A DNA stretch of 64,000 bases from Pseudoscardovia radai (GTDB lineage: Bacteria > Actinomycetota > Actinomycetes > Actinomycetales > Bifidobacteriaceae), in contig NZ_MWWR01000017.1 in assembly GCF_002259605.1 (NCBI RefSeq), forward strand, positions 21,212 to 85,211, in the 5' to 3' direction. A program made the translations under genes and the position numbers. Position 1 is the stretch's first letter; the number at the start of each line of letters is the position of its first letter. The notes below the pieces were generated by a model. The model saw only the letters and a list, made by a program, of their open reading frames with translations. It was not told where the DNA came from and searched no databases. Positions 1 to 10,460 of the stretch are shown here, in pieces.

Positions 1-585
1 CGAATCGTGGAGATGGTCGACCCCGCCAAGGACGCCGACGGCATGCATCCGTACAACCTCGGCCAGATGGTGCTGCACACGAACGGCGACTCGCGCTACC
101 CGCTGCCATGCACGCCGCGTGGCGTCATCGACCTCATGGAACGCAACGGCATCGGCCTCGACGGCAGGAACGTCGTCGTGCTCGGCCGTGGCGTCACCAT
201 CGGCCGCACCATCGGCCTATTGCTGACCAACCGCGGCGTCGACGCCACCGTCACGCTGTGCCACACGCATACGCGCGGCCTGCACGACATCATGCGCCGC
301 GCGGACGTCATCGTGGCTGCGATGGGGCAGGCGCATTTCGTCAAGCCGGAAGACATCAATCCCGACGCCGTGCTCATGGACGTCGGCGTGTCGCGGGTGT
401 ATGACGAGCAGGCCGGACGCTGGCGCGTGCTCGGCGACGTGGCCCCCGCCTGTCATGACGTGTGCGCCGCGTATTCGCCGAATCCGGGCGGCGTGGGGCC
501 CATGACGCGCGCCATGCTGCTGAGCAACGTGGTGGAGATGGCGGAGCGCCGCGCAGGTATTGTTTTTGGCGATGCCGAGGAGTAG
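1..585 (+). CDS. folD: FolD, methylenetetrahydrofolate dehydrogenase/cyclohydrolase (3' part)
   Basis: This is the C-terminal part of the bifunctional cytosolic enzyme that interconverts 5,10-methylene-, 5,10-methenyl- and 10-formyl-tetrahydrofolate. The frame is open from base 1, so the 5' end lies outside the window and the ATG at 7 is internal. The visible part holds the family signature [14 protein letters not shown] and the entry to the NAD(P)-binding domain ([15 protein letters not shown]). The Rossmann stretch [18 protein letters not shown] follows, then [13 protein letters not shown] and the C-terminal [14 protein letters not shown]. About 100 N-terminal residues with the catalytic lysine are missing. 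It is 163 bp upstream of rpsA on the same strand. The family assignment is secure. Confidence 0.95.
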   Translation, partial: RIVEMVDPAKDADGMHPYNLGQMVLHTNGDSRYPLPCTPRGVIDLMERNGIGLDGRNVVVLGRGVTIGRTIGLLLTNRGVDATVTLCHTHTRGLHDIMRRADVIVAAMGQAHFVKPEDINPDAVLMDVGVSRVYDEQAGRWRVLGDVAPACHDVCAAYSPNPGGVGPMTRAMLLSNVVEMAERRAGIVFGDAEE

Positions 586-748
586 GATATTGCTCTGTGT
601 GCGTGGCGCAAGCCGCGTGCCACAGCCGCCCGAGTCAGGGAACCGTTCCGCAGTCGTTCGCGCGATGGCGACGGTTCGCGTGAGCCCGCGGTCGAATAAC
701 TGAAAAACGATTGTATTGTCCACCCAACTATCAGAAACAACCAACCAT

Positions 749-2236
749 ATGGCAGAAAACACGAACGAGGTCCCGCAGGTCGCCATCAACGATATCGGCT
801 CTGTGGATGACTTCATCAAGGCAGTCGACGCCACCATCAAGAACTTCGACGATGGTGATCTGGTCGAGGGCACTGTTGTCAAGATCGATCACGACGAAGT
901 CCTTCTGGATATCGGCTACAAGACCGAAGGTGTGATTCCTTCGCGCGAACTTTCCATCAAGAAGGATGTCGATCCCGATGATGTCGTTAAGGTTGGCGAC
1001 ACCGTCGAGGCCCTTGTCATCACCAAGGAAGACAAGGAAGGACGCCTCATCCTCTCCAAGAAGCGTGCGCAGTACGAGCGCGCCTGGGGCGAGGTCGAGA
1101 AGATCAAGGAAGCGGACGGCGTCGTCGAAGGCACCGTCATCGAGGCTGTCAAGGGCGGCCTCATCGTCGACATCGGTCTGCGCGGCTTCCTGCCCGCCTC
1201 CCTCGTCGAGATGCGCCGCGTGCGCGACCTCCAGCCGTACATCGGCCAGAAGATCAAGGCCAAGATCCTCGAGCTCGACAAGAACCGCAACAACGTGGTC
1301 CTCTCCCGTCGCCAGTACCTCGAGGAGACCCAGTCCGAGGTGCGCGAGACCTTCCTCTCGCAGCTCAAGAAGGGCCAGATCCGCGAGGGCGTCATCAGCT
1401 CCATCGTCAACTTCGGTGCGTTCGTCGATCTCGGCGGTGTGGACGGTCTCATCCACGTGTCCGAGCTCTCCTGGAAGCACATCGACCACCCGTCCGAGGT
1501 CGTCAAGGTCGGCGACAAGGTCACCGTCGAGGTTCTCGACGTGGATCTCGAGCGCGAGCGCATCTCCCTGTCGCTCAAGGCGACGCAGGAGGATCCGTGG
1601 CGCCGCTTCGCCCGCACCCACGTTCCCGGCCAGATCGTCAAGGGCAAGGTCACCAAGATCGTGCAGTTCGGCGTGTTCATCTCCGTCGACGACGGCATCG
1701 AGGGCCTGGTCCACATCTCCGAGCTCGCCAACCGTCACGTGGAGAACCCCGAGACCGTTGTCAAGCCGGGCGAAGAGGTGTTCGTCAAGGTGATCGACGT
1801 CGATCTCGACCGTCGCCGCATCTCCCTGTCTCTCAAGCAGGCCAACGATTCCGTGGATCCGAACTCCGAGGACTTCGATCCGGCTGTCTACGGCATGCCG
1901 GCCGAGTACGACGAGAACGGCAACTACAAGTACCCGGAGGGCTTCGACCCGGAGACCAACGAGTGGATGGAAGGCTACGAGAAGCAGCGCGAGGAGTGGG
2001 AGTCGCAGTACGCGGCCGCTCACGAGCTGTGGGAGGAGCACAAGGCGTTCGTCGCCAAGGAGCTCGCCAACGCCGACGCTTCCGCCGCCGCCGATGGCCA
2101 GACCGAATCCCGCCGTTCCCGCGAGGCCGAGGAAGAGCCGACCAACTACTCTTCTCCGGCGTCCGGCGAAGGCACGCTTGCGTCCGATGACAAGCTCGCC
2201 GCCCTGCGCGATGAGCTGCTGCACCAGTCCAAGTAA
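749..2236 (+). CDS. rpsA: 30S ribosomal protein S1
   Basis: RpsA binds mRNA on the 30S subunit and helps initiation. Four S1 (OB-fold) repeats are visible between about residues 37 and 365; the last two are the most canonical (GVISSIVNFGAFVDLGGVDGL and KGKVTKIVQFGVFISVDDGI). A 120-residue acidic, Glu/Tyr-rich tail follows, which is the actinobacterial form with four repeats instead of six. I chose ATG 749 (MAENTNEVPQ) because it matches the usual N-terminus; a TTG at 716 would add 11 unlikely residues. No good Shine-Dalgarno precedes it, which is common for rpsA. Length is 495 aa. Coding is followed by a strong hairpin terminator and then coaE, the order seen in other actinobacteria. Confidence 0.95.
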   Translation: MAENTNEVPQVAINDIGSVDDFIKAVDATIKNFDDGDLVEGTVVKIDHDEVLLDIGYKTEGVIPSRELSIKKDVDPDDVVKVGDTVEALVITKEDKEGRLILSKKRAQYERAWGEVEKIKEADGVVEGTVIEAVKGGLIVDIGLRGFLPASLVEMRRVRDLQPYIGQKIKAKILELDKNRNNVVLSRRQYLEETQSEVRETFLSQLKKGQIREGVISSIVNFGAFVDLGGVDGLIHVSELSWKHIDHPSEVVKVGDKVTVEVLDVDLERERISLSLKATQEDPWRRFARTHVPGQIVKGKVTKIVQFGVFISVDDGIEGLVHISELANRHVENPETVVKPGEEVFVKVIDVDLDRRRISLSLKQANDSVDPNSEDFDPAVYGMPAEYDENGNYKYPEGFDPETNEWMEGYEKQREEWESQYAAAHELWEEHKAFVAKELANADASAAADGQTESRRSREAEEEPTNYSSPASGEGTLASDDKLAALRDELLHQSK

Positions 2237-2334
2237 GACCTTTCTGGTTCTGTTCCGCGGGGAGTCCCGAGCGAGACGCCCTGCGGTTTCGACCCGGTTT
2301 CGCGCCGGGTTCGCGGATAACATCGCTTAAGCCC

Positions 2335-2364
2335 AGGGGCCCGGTTTTCCGGGCCCCTGTTTTT
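2335..2364 (+). terminator. rho-independent terminator of rpsA
   Basis: A perfect 10-bp stem (AGGGGCCCGG with CCGGGCCCCT, 2335-2344 and 2349-2358) has a TTTT loop and is followed by GTTTTTG. It lies about 100 bp after the rpsA stop. Confidence 0.85.
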
Positions 2365-2431
2365 GTGTGCGGAGGGTGGGGCGGCGCGGTGCTGCGGGCG
2401 GTGCTGCGCTGTGGCGGCCGGAGAAATCGTT

Positions 2432-2610
2432 GTTCGTGGTGAGGATTCTTCGCCATGAGGGTTGTTTTTCTCTACGATTGCCTTGTCGCCGGGGCTGTTG
2501 GGCGTTCGTGGTGAGGATTCTTCGCCATGAGGGTTGTTTTTCTCTACGAGTGCCCGTTCGCCAGGCCATCTGGGTGTTCGTGGTGAGGATTCTTCGCCAT
2601 GAAGCTCCGA
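2432..2610. repeat. 72-bp tandem repeat, 2.5 units
   Basis: Three starts of the same block, beginning GTTCGTGGTGAGGATTC, lie at 2432, 2504 and 2576, exactly 72 bp apart. The first 46 bases are identical in units 1 and 2. The next 26 bases are diverged but alike (both have TCGCC..GG and end TGGG). The third unit loses identity after about 2602. The stretch sits between the rpsA terminator and coaE. The rest of this 417-bp gap (2237-2653) shows nothing else recognisable. Confidence 0.8.
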
Positions 2611-2653
2611 CGCGCGCCTCATCCGCGGGCAGAGGCCGTGGGATGATGGACGC

Positions 2654-3364
2654 ATGGAACGAACGCGGGAAAATCGTGGAGACAACGCAAGCCCTGGCAC
2701 CAACCTCAGCCCAAACCCCGACGCCGGACGCGCGCCGGATATGCGCGTCGGCCTCACGGGCGGCATCGGGGCGGGCAAGAGCACTGTTGCCGCGCGCCTC
2801 GCACACCTAGGCGCGCGCATCATCGACTATGACGCCATCTCGCACGCGCTCACGCGCCCGGGCGGCGCGGCCATCGCGCCGATTCGCGAGCAGTTCGGCC
2901 CGCACGCCATCGCGGACGACGGGTCGCTCGACCGCCCGTGGGTCGCCTCGCAGATCTTCGGCGCCGACCCAGCGCATACGGCGAACCGCGGGCGGCTCAA
3001 CGCCATCATCCACCCGCTCGTCTACGCGCAGGCCGCGCGGCAGGAGGCGGGTGGCGGCATCGTGGTGCATGACATCCCACTGCTCACCGAAGTGCTCGGC
3101 GGCATCCCGTTCACGTTCCGCCACATCATCACGGTGGAGGCGCCGGACGGCCTGCGCGTGGAGCGGCTTATGAAGACGCGCGGCATGAGCGAGACCGAGG
3201 CCCGCGCGCGCATGGCGTCGCAGACCGATGACGAGGCGCGGCGGCGGTCGGCGGATATCACGATTCCCAACGATTCCGACCTCGTGTCGCTGTACCGCGC
3301 GGTGGACGAGGTGTGGTCGCGCCTGTGCACGGAGTGCGAGGGGAACGGCGGGCGAAAGCGGTAG
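2654..3364 (+). CDS. coaE: dephospho-CoA kinase
   Basis: CoaE phosphorylates the 3'-OH of dephospho-CoA, the last step of coenzyme A synthesis, in the cytosol. The P-loop GLTGGIGAGKST, the DYDAISH motif, the lid-region sequence VERLMKTRGMSETEARARM and the ending ADITIPNDSDLVSLYRAVDEVW are all visible. ATG 2654 gives 236 aa with 29 low-complexity residues before MRVGLTGGIG. ATG 2741 gives 207 aa, closer to the usual length and with the P-loop at the N-terminus as is normal. Neither start has a convincing ribosome site, so the start is uncertain. The position between rpsA and uvrB supports the call. Confidence 0.93.
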   Translation: MERTRENRGDNASPGTNLSPNPDAGRAPDMRVGLTGGIGAGKSTVAARLAHLGARIIDYDAISHALTRPGGAAIAPIREQFGPHAIADDGSLDRPWVASQIFGADPAHTANRGRLNAIIHPLVYAQAARQEAGGGIVVHDIPLLTEVLGGIPFTFRHIITVEAPDGLRVERLMKTRGMSETEARARMASQTDDEARRRSADITIPNDSDLVSLYRAVDEVWSRLCTECEGNGGRKR

Positions 3365-3604
3365 GCGGGGGGCGCAGCGATACGCGGCGGCCGCCGCGAA
3401 AGTCTGACGATTGACGATTCGCCCGGCGCGTTCAGCCTTGTGCTAAAGACGAGCCGCGGATATCGTCGCGGTGAGACAATGCGATGAGATACGGACGCGC
3501 TGCGAACGGCGGTGCCATCGTAAGGTTTCGGGCAGCGCGACCCGCCGCGCCGCCAGCGCCACGCGCCGCCGCCCGCCGCGCACACATACTCGAATCGAGG
3601 AGCC

Positions 3605-5716
<2,112 letters not shown>

Positions 5717-5761
5717 GAGACCAATCCGCCGCCGGTGCGGGGCGTTGCGTAGACTGGAGGC

Positions 5762-6895
5762 ATGTCTGAAACCCCGCTTGCATTCATGGTCGGCACCTAT
5801 GTGGTCCTGGCCATCTTCTTCATCGTCGACATCCTCATCATCGGGCGCCGTCCGCATGTGCCCAGCACGAAGGAATGCGTGCAGCACATCGCGTTCTTCG
5901 TGGCGGCGGCCCTGGTTTTCGGCGCCGTCATGTGGTTCGTCGCGGGGCCGCAGCCGGCGGTGGAGTTCTACTCCGGATGGCTCACCGAATACTCGCTGAG
6001 CATCGACAACCTGTTCGTGTTCGTCATCATCATGTCGAACTTCGCCGTTCCCGCGAACCTCCAGCGCTACGTGCTGTCGATCGGCATCACCATCGCCCTC
6101 GTGCTGCGCGGCATCTTCATCGCGCTCGGCTCGGCCATCGTGACGCGCTTCACGTGGGTGTTCTTCCTCTTCGGCGCGTTCCTGCTGTACACCGCCGTCA
6201 ACCTGCTGCGCGGCAACGGCGACGATGAGGAATACCACGAGAACGCCGTCATCCGAGGCCTGCGCAAGGTCATGCCGATCTCCATGCACTACGATGGCGA
6301 GAACCTGCGCACCACCATCGACGGCAAGCGCTTCTTCACGCCGATGCTCATCGTGTTCCTCGCCATCGGCACCACCGACGTCATGTTCGCCTTCGACTCC
6401 ATCCCCGCCATCTTCGGCCTGACGAAGGACCCGTTCATCGTGTTCACGTCGAATATCTTCGCGCTTCTGGGCCTGCAGCAGCTGTACTTCCTGCTCGGCA
6501 AGCTCATCAATGAGCTCGTGTACCTGCCCATCGGCCTGTCCGCGGTGCTTGCGTTCATCGGCGTGAAGCTCATCATGGAGGCGCTGCACGGCAACACGCT
6601 GCCGTTCATCAACGGCGGCCAGGGCATCGAGTCGGTTCCCGAGATCCCGACGTGGGTGTCGCTGGTGGTGATCGTGCTGTGCCTGGGCGTCGCGACCATC
6701 GCCTCGGTGGTGAAGATGCGCAGCGTGGCGGCGGATACGGGCGCCGAGGACGCGGGCGTCGCACCCGGCGAGAGCAGCACGGTGAGCGCGGCAGAGGTGG
6801 GCGAGGAGCTGGAACACGATTCCTCCGCCACGCAGACGCATGACTCCTCCGCCGCGAAGCACGATTCCGCCGCCGCGCGGCCGTCCCGCGCCTAG
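5762..6895 (+). CDS. TerC-family integral membrane protein
   Basis: This is a polytopic membrane protein of the TerC family, whose members are linked to tellurite resistance and, in Bacillus and E. coli relatives (MeeF/Alx), to manganese export during metallation of secreted proteins. Eight or nine hydrophobic segments are visible. The family sequences LSIDNLFVFVIIMSNF and DVMFAFDSIPAIFGLTKDPF carry the conserved intramembrane Asp residues. The C-terminal 60 residues after the last membrane segment are Ser/Ala/His-rich and poorly conserved in type (repeated HDSSA). CTGGAGGC precedes ATG 5762. It lies 45 bp after uvrB and may be co-transcribed. The substrate is not shown by the sequence. Confidence 0.9.
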   Translation: MSETPLAFMVGTYVVLAIFFIVDILIIGRRPHVPSTKECVQHIAFFVAAALVFGAVMWFVAGPQPAVEFYSGWLTEYSLSIDNLFVFVIIMSNFAVPANLQRYVLSIGITIALVLRGIFIALGSAIVTRFTWVFFLFGAFLLYTAVNLLRGNGDDEEYHENAVIRGLRKVMPISMHYDGENLRTTIDGKRFFTPMLIVFLAIGTTDVMFAFDSIPAIFGLTKDPFIVFTSNIFALLGLQQLYFLLGKLINELVYLPIGLSAVLAFIGVKLIMEALHGNTLPFINGGQGIESVPEIPTWVSLVVIVLCLGVATIASVVKMRSVAADTGAEDAGVAPGESSTVSAAEVGEELEHDSSATQTHDSSAAKHDSAAARPSRA

Positions 6896-7220
6896 CCGAG
6901 CCCGACACACACCCCTGTCTGACGCACGGCGCCTGGCACGCGCCCGACGCGCGCCCAGACACTTTCACGCAACCCGACACACGCGACGCGCGCCAGACGC
7001 CCCCACGGCGTGGCGCGCGTTTCGCGTTCCGACCAACACTCCCGGAACGCAAGCGGCGGCGCGCCATGACGAACCGCACGGACGCTTGCGTCCACCAGGG
7101 GATCGGGTTTGTGAGATACCTGTGACGGTCCTTGCGCCGTCGCGCGGAATCGGTACTATGAGCAACTGTGAATTGAGGGACATGCGTCCCATTCCGCAAG
7201 ATAGAAATAGGCAGGTTTTT
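6896..7220. other. intergenic region with pyk leader
   Basis: This 325-bp gap has no gene I can support. Its first half has loosely repeated CGACGCGCGCC-type stretches. The second half holds the pyk promoter and a leader of about 55 nt. Confidence 0.6.
7132..7159 (+). promoter_or_regulatory. putative sigma-A promoter of pyk
   Basis: TTGCGC (7132-7137) and TACTAT (7154-7159) are spaced by 16 bp, predicting a start near 7166. This is consensus matching by eye only. Confidence 0.5.
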
Positions 7221-8666
7221 ATGCGTAAGGCAAAGATCGTCGACACCATCGGTCCCGCGAGCAGCTCTCTTGAAGTTCTCACCGATCTCGTGAAGGCCGG
7301 CATGGATGTGGCGCGCATCAACCGTTCTCACGGCACCACCGAGGAACATAACGCCGTGTACGCAAACATCCGCGCGGCTGCGAAGGCCGCCGGCCGCAAC
7401 GTGGCCGTGCTCGTGGACCTCCAGGGTCCGAAGATCCGCTGCGGTTGGTTCGAGAAGAACGCCGAGGGCGAGGACAAGGTCCAGCTCGAGAAGGGCCAGC
7501 AGTTCGTGATCACCACCGATGACATCACCGGCACCAAGGATCGCGTCTCCTGCACGTTCAAGGGCCTGCCGGGCGACTGCCATCCCGGCGATCCGATTCT
7601 CATCGATGACGGCAAGGTGCGCCTCGAGGTCACCAAGGTCGAGGGCAACGACGTGTACACCAAGGTTGTCGTGGCCGGCCCCGTGTCTTCCCACAAGGGC
7701 ATCAACCTCCCCGGCGTGGCCGTGAGCCTGCCGGCCCTGACCGAGAAGGACCAGGCCGATCTGCGCTGGGCCATCCGCACGGGCGCCGACATCATCGCCA
7801 TGTCCTTCGTGCGCTTCGCCACCGACATCGACCTCGCCCATAAGATCATGGACGAGGAAGGCCGCCGCATCCCGATCGTCGCCAAGATCGAGAAGCCGCA
7901 GGCCGTGGCGAACCTCGAGGAGATCGTCCAGGCCTTCGACGGCATCATGGTTGCCCGTGGCGACATGGCCGTCGAGATGCCGTTCGAGGAAGTCCCGCTC
8001 ATCACCAAGGAATGCATCCAGCTGGCCCGTCGCTACGGCAAGCCGGTTATCGTGGCCACCGAGGTGCTCGGCTCCATGGTTCACTCCCCGGTGCCGTCCC
8101 GCGCCGAGGCCTCCGATTGCTCCAACGCCGTGCTCGACGGCGCCGACGCGACCATGACCTCCAACGAGACCGCCGTGGGTGACTACCCGGTCGAGACCGT
8201 TGCCACCATGGCCCGCATCTCCAACTACGCCACCGAGCATGGCTTCGATCGCATCCCGGCCATCAACGACATGGTCGTGACCGATTCCTCCGCCGTGGCC
8301 GACGCCGCCGTGCAGCTCGCGCGCACGATCAACGCCAAGTGCATCGCCGCCTTCTCCATGACCGGCGACACCGTGCACCGCATCTCCGCGCAGCGTCCGT
8401 CCTGCCCGATCTACGGCCTGTCCAACAACGAGTACACCACCCGCTGGCTGGCGCTCTCCTGGGGCACCGAGGCCTTCACCCTGACCACCGAGTACCACGG
8501 CCTCCTGCGCAACCAGCTCATGGATCTCGCCGACTCCGTGCTCAAGGAGCAGGGCAAGGTCGAGGACGGCGACACCATCGTGGTGCTCGGCAGCTCCGAT
8601 CGCTCGCATATCCCGGGCAAGACGAACTCCATCTACGTGCACACCGTCGGCAACTCCGAAGAGTAA
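7221..8666 (+). CDS. pyk: pyruvate kinase
   Basis: Pyk transfers phosphate from phosphoenolpyruvate to ADP in lower glycolysis. The barrel holds the substrate and metal motifs: KIVDTIGPASSS at the N-terminus, ARINRSHGT, the catalytic-lysine region VAKIEKPQAV, and DGIMVARGDMAVEM with its metal-binding acidic residues. ADATMTSNETAVGDYPVE follows, where most enzymes have LSGET. The C-terminal domain covers roughly residues 345-481. I chose ATG 7221 (481 aa), which has AGGCAGG six bases upstream and matches the family start. ATG 7182 is in frame and possible. It is monocistronic, with a strong terminator after it. Confidence 0.96.
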   Translation: MRKAKIVDTIGPASSSLEVLTDLVKAGMDVARINRSHGTTEEHNAVYANIRAAAKAAGRNVAVLVDLQGPKIRCGWFEKNAEGEDKVQLEKGQQFVITTDDITGTKDRVSCTFKGLPGDCHPGDPILIDDGKVRLEVTKVEGNDVYTKVVVAGPVSSHKGINLPGVAVSLPALTEKDQADLRWAIRTGADIIAMSFVRFATDIDLAHKIMDEEGRRIPIVAKIEKPQAVANLEEIVQAFDGIMVARGDMAVEMPFEEVPLITKECIQLARRYGKPVIVATEVLGSMVHSPVPSRAEASDCSNAVLDGADATMTSNETAVGDYPVETVATMARISNYATEHGFDRIPAINDMVVTDSSAVADAAVQLARTINAKCIAAFSMTGDTVHRISAQRPSCPIYGLSNNEYTTRWLALSWGTEAFTLTTEYHGLLRNQLMDLADSVLKEQGKVEDGDTIVVLGSSDRSHIPGKTNSIYVHTVGNSEE

Positions 8667-8707
8667 GCGCGTGAGCGTGCGTCTATGAGCGCACGTCGCA
8701 TATGAAG

Positions 8708-8757
8708 CGGCCGGATGGCCGGGGGAGACCCCGCCGTCCGGCCGTTCTGCTTTTTGG
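8708..8757 (+). terminator. terminator of pyk
   Basis: CGGCCGGATGGC (8708-8719) and GCCGTCCGGCCG (8733-8744) pair over 12 bases with one mismatch and a 13-nt G-rich loop. TTCTGCTTTTT follows. Confidence 0.8.
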
Positions 8758-8763
8758 GCTATA

Positions 8764-9200
8764 AGACCAATTGGGGTTATAGGACGAATTGTGTGTCTGG
8801 TCTCGTCCGGGGCTGTCTCTTGTTTTCGGGCGTGGCGAGTCAAGGAGGTTGCCGCGGGTGTCATGCCACGCGGCGCGGCCCGTCCCGTTTGATGCCGGTG
8901 CCGTACCCGTCGTTCCCGCCCTGCCCCCGCCGATGGCGTTGGGCGGGTGTGGGGATACCCGCTTTAGACGGTTTTGGCTGGGTTCTCGACGGTTTTCCCG
9001 CCGAGATGGCGTTAGGCGGGTGCGGCGGTACCCGCTTTGGGCGGTTTCGGCTGGATTGGCGGTGGTTTTCCCGCTGAGATGGCGTTGGGCGGGTGTGGCG
9101 ACACCCGCTTTAGGCGATTTGGGGTTGGTTTGGGGTTGCAGGACACATTGTGTGTCCGGTCCCGTTTGAGACCGTCTCCTGTTTCCGGGCGTGCCGAGGC
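8764..9200. repeat. 73-bp palindromic tandem repeat, locus 1 (3 units) with flanking repeats
   Basis: Units start (GATGGCGTT) at 8932, 9005 and 9078, exactly 73 bp apart. Each holds an imperfect palindrome of the type GGCGGGTG...CACCCGC. On both sides lie diverged copies of one block (about 8770-8835 and 9130-9195) beginning TTGGGGTT..AGGAC and containing ATTGTGTGTC. In the second copy this is the perfect hairpin GGACACATTGTGTGTCC at 9141-9157. Open frames here (for example 9037-9621) consist of repeat translation and are not genes. Confidence 0.8.
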
Positions 9201-9747
9201 GGCCCCGCACACGGGGCGGTCCGGTGGGTTCGCCCGACAATCGTCCCAACCGAATTCGAGCTCCCCGCGGCCCCGGCGGTTCCGGACACGCATTCCGTCC
9301 GGGGTCCGAGTCCCAGCCGGAGGGACCCGAACCCACGACACGCCTACCGGATCAAGGCGGCCCAAACGAAAAGAGGCACACTTTTCGTCCTATAACTCTG
9401 GTTTTGGGGCATTGGCTTTGGTGCGGAAGGGAAAATCGTTGAGAATGCTGGGGTTTGGCATACGATTTGGACGATTCCGCGGATGGTTTTACCATGATAG
9501 GTGCATGAGGGAGATGTGCCGGGGTGGCGCGTGGGGGAAACTCGCACGACCTCGCATGGCATTCTCACATTCGTGTACCGCGGTCAGGGCGGTGTTGCAC
9601 TGGCGATGGTACGACGAATGAGCGCCTTGCGGCAATGCCTTCAAGGTGCGATGCAGACCAATCACAGAAAAACAACACAGACAAAACAAACGCCACGCGC
9701 CCCGGCCCCAATGCCCCGGCGCACGGCATGACAGGAAGGCAGACAGC
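9201..9747. other. intergenic stretch without clear gene
   Basis: This stretch has no supportable gene. It contains an imperfect inverted repeat near 9300-9340 (GGGTCCGAGTCCC and GGGACCCGAACCC) and an A-rich part (9655-9700) that leads into the ribosome site of the next gene. Confidence 0.5.
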
Positions 9748-10167
9748 ATGGCGACCTACTACGGCAAGACGCACGTCAGGGCCAAGTCGATGTATGACGA
9801 TTCCGACGAGGACGATTACACCGTCCCCATCCCCGAGGGGCTGACCGAATACTTCGAACCCTCCAAGCCCGTCACCTATGAGCAGTCCCTCGCATGGCTG
9901 ACCGACGGAATCGAACCCTACCCCGGCTACGCCGACGAGTACAACGAATGGGACAAGGCGTGGGAGATGGTCAACCGCGCGCAGGCCGAGGCCGACGGAC
10001 ACCCGTACCTCGTCCTGCCCACCGCGCACCCGCAGCCCGACTTCGATGACGACGGCCGGCCCGCCGACTTCGATGACCCCGAAATCGTCGTGAACCCCGA
10101 CAGCGGCCTCGCCAAGCTCTACGTGGACGAGGATGTGGAGACTGAGGACGAGGACACTGAAGACTAA
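9748..10167 (+). CDS. small acidic hypothetical protein
   Basis: I do not recognise this 139-aa protein. It is very acidic, with runs such as DDSDEDDY near the start, PDFDDDGRPADFDDPE in the middle and ETEDEDTED at the C-terminus. It is rich in Tyr and Pro, and has no signal peptide, membrane segment or cysteine. AGGAAGG lies nine bases before ATG 9748. Codon use is G+C-rich at third positions like the neighbours, which supports real coding. It stands alone between a repeat array and a minus-strand Nudix gene. A DNA-mimic or protein-binding role would be a guess. Confidence 0.65.
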   Translation: MATYYGKTHVRAKSMYDDSDEDDYTVPIPEGLTEYFEPSKPVTYEQSLAWLTDGIEPYPGYADEYNEWDKAWEMVNRAQAEADGHPYLVLPTAHPQPDFDDDGRPADFDDPEIVVNPDSGLAKLYVDEDVETEDEDTED

Positions 10168-10386
10168 TAGTCTTACGGTGATTCGCGGCACCCTAGCCGC
10201 GTTGTGATCCACACGCGGATGGTGGATTCCGCTGGCCTTCCCGAGAGGGAAGGCCGGCGGCGAAATTTTGGGGATTTTAGAAGGGATACAAAAGAGGAGA
10301 CTGAAGGGGACGGAATAGGGGAGGGATGGTGCGGGGTCGACGCTGATGCCGCAAACCCGCAGCCGCATTACAACGCAATCGCATAA

Positions 10387-10419
10387 CAAAACCGGCCGGA
10401 TCGCGATGATCCGGCCGGT
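10387..10419 (-). terminator. terminator of the Nudix gene
   Basis: A perfect 12-bp stem, ACCGGCCGGATC (10391-10402) with GATCCGGCCGGT (10408-10419), is followed on the minus strand by TTTTG. The gap 10168-10386 before it shows no feature. Confidence 0.8.
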
Positions 10420-10460
10420 GGAGGGCCAATCGTTAGCCAAGCGTTGCGCGATGGCGGAAC

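Noticed and set aside
2432..2610. Repeat-spacer pattern resembling a short CRISPR array
   Set aside because: The two spacers resemble each other, there are only 2.5 units and no cas genes nearby; it is a diverged tandem repeat.
9290..9370. tRNA-like T-arm (GTGGGTTCGGGTCCC on the minus strand) near 9330
   Set aside because: No acceptor stem, D-arm or anticodon arm can be folded around it and the T-stem has a T-T mismatch; it is part of an imperfect inverted repeat.
9037..9621. 194-codon open frame in the repeat region
   Set aside because: It translates 73-bp repeat units (GGCGDTRFRRF-type repeats) and lacks a ribosome site.
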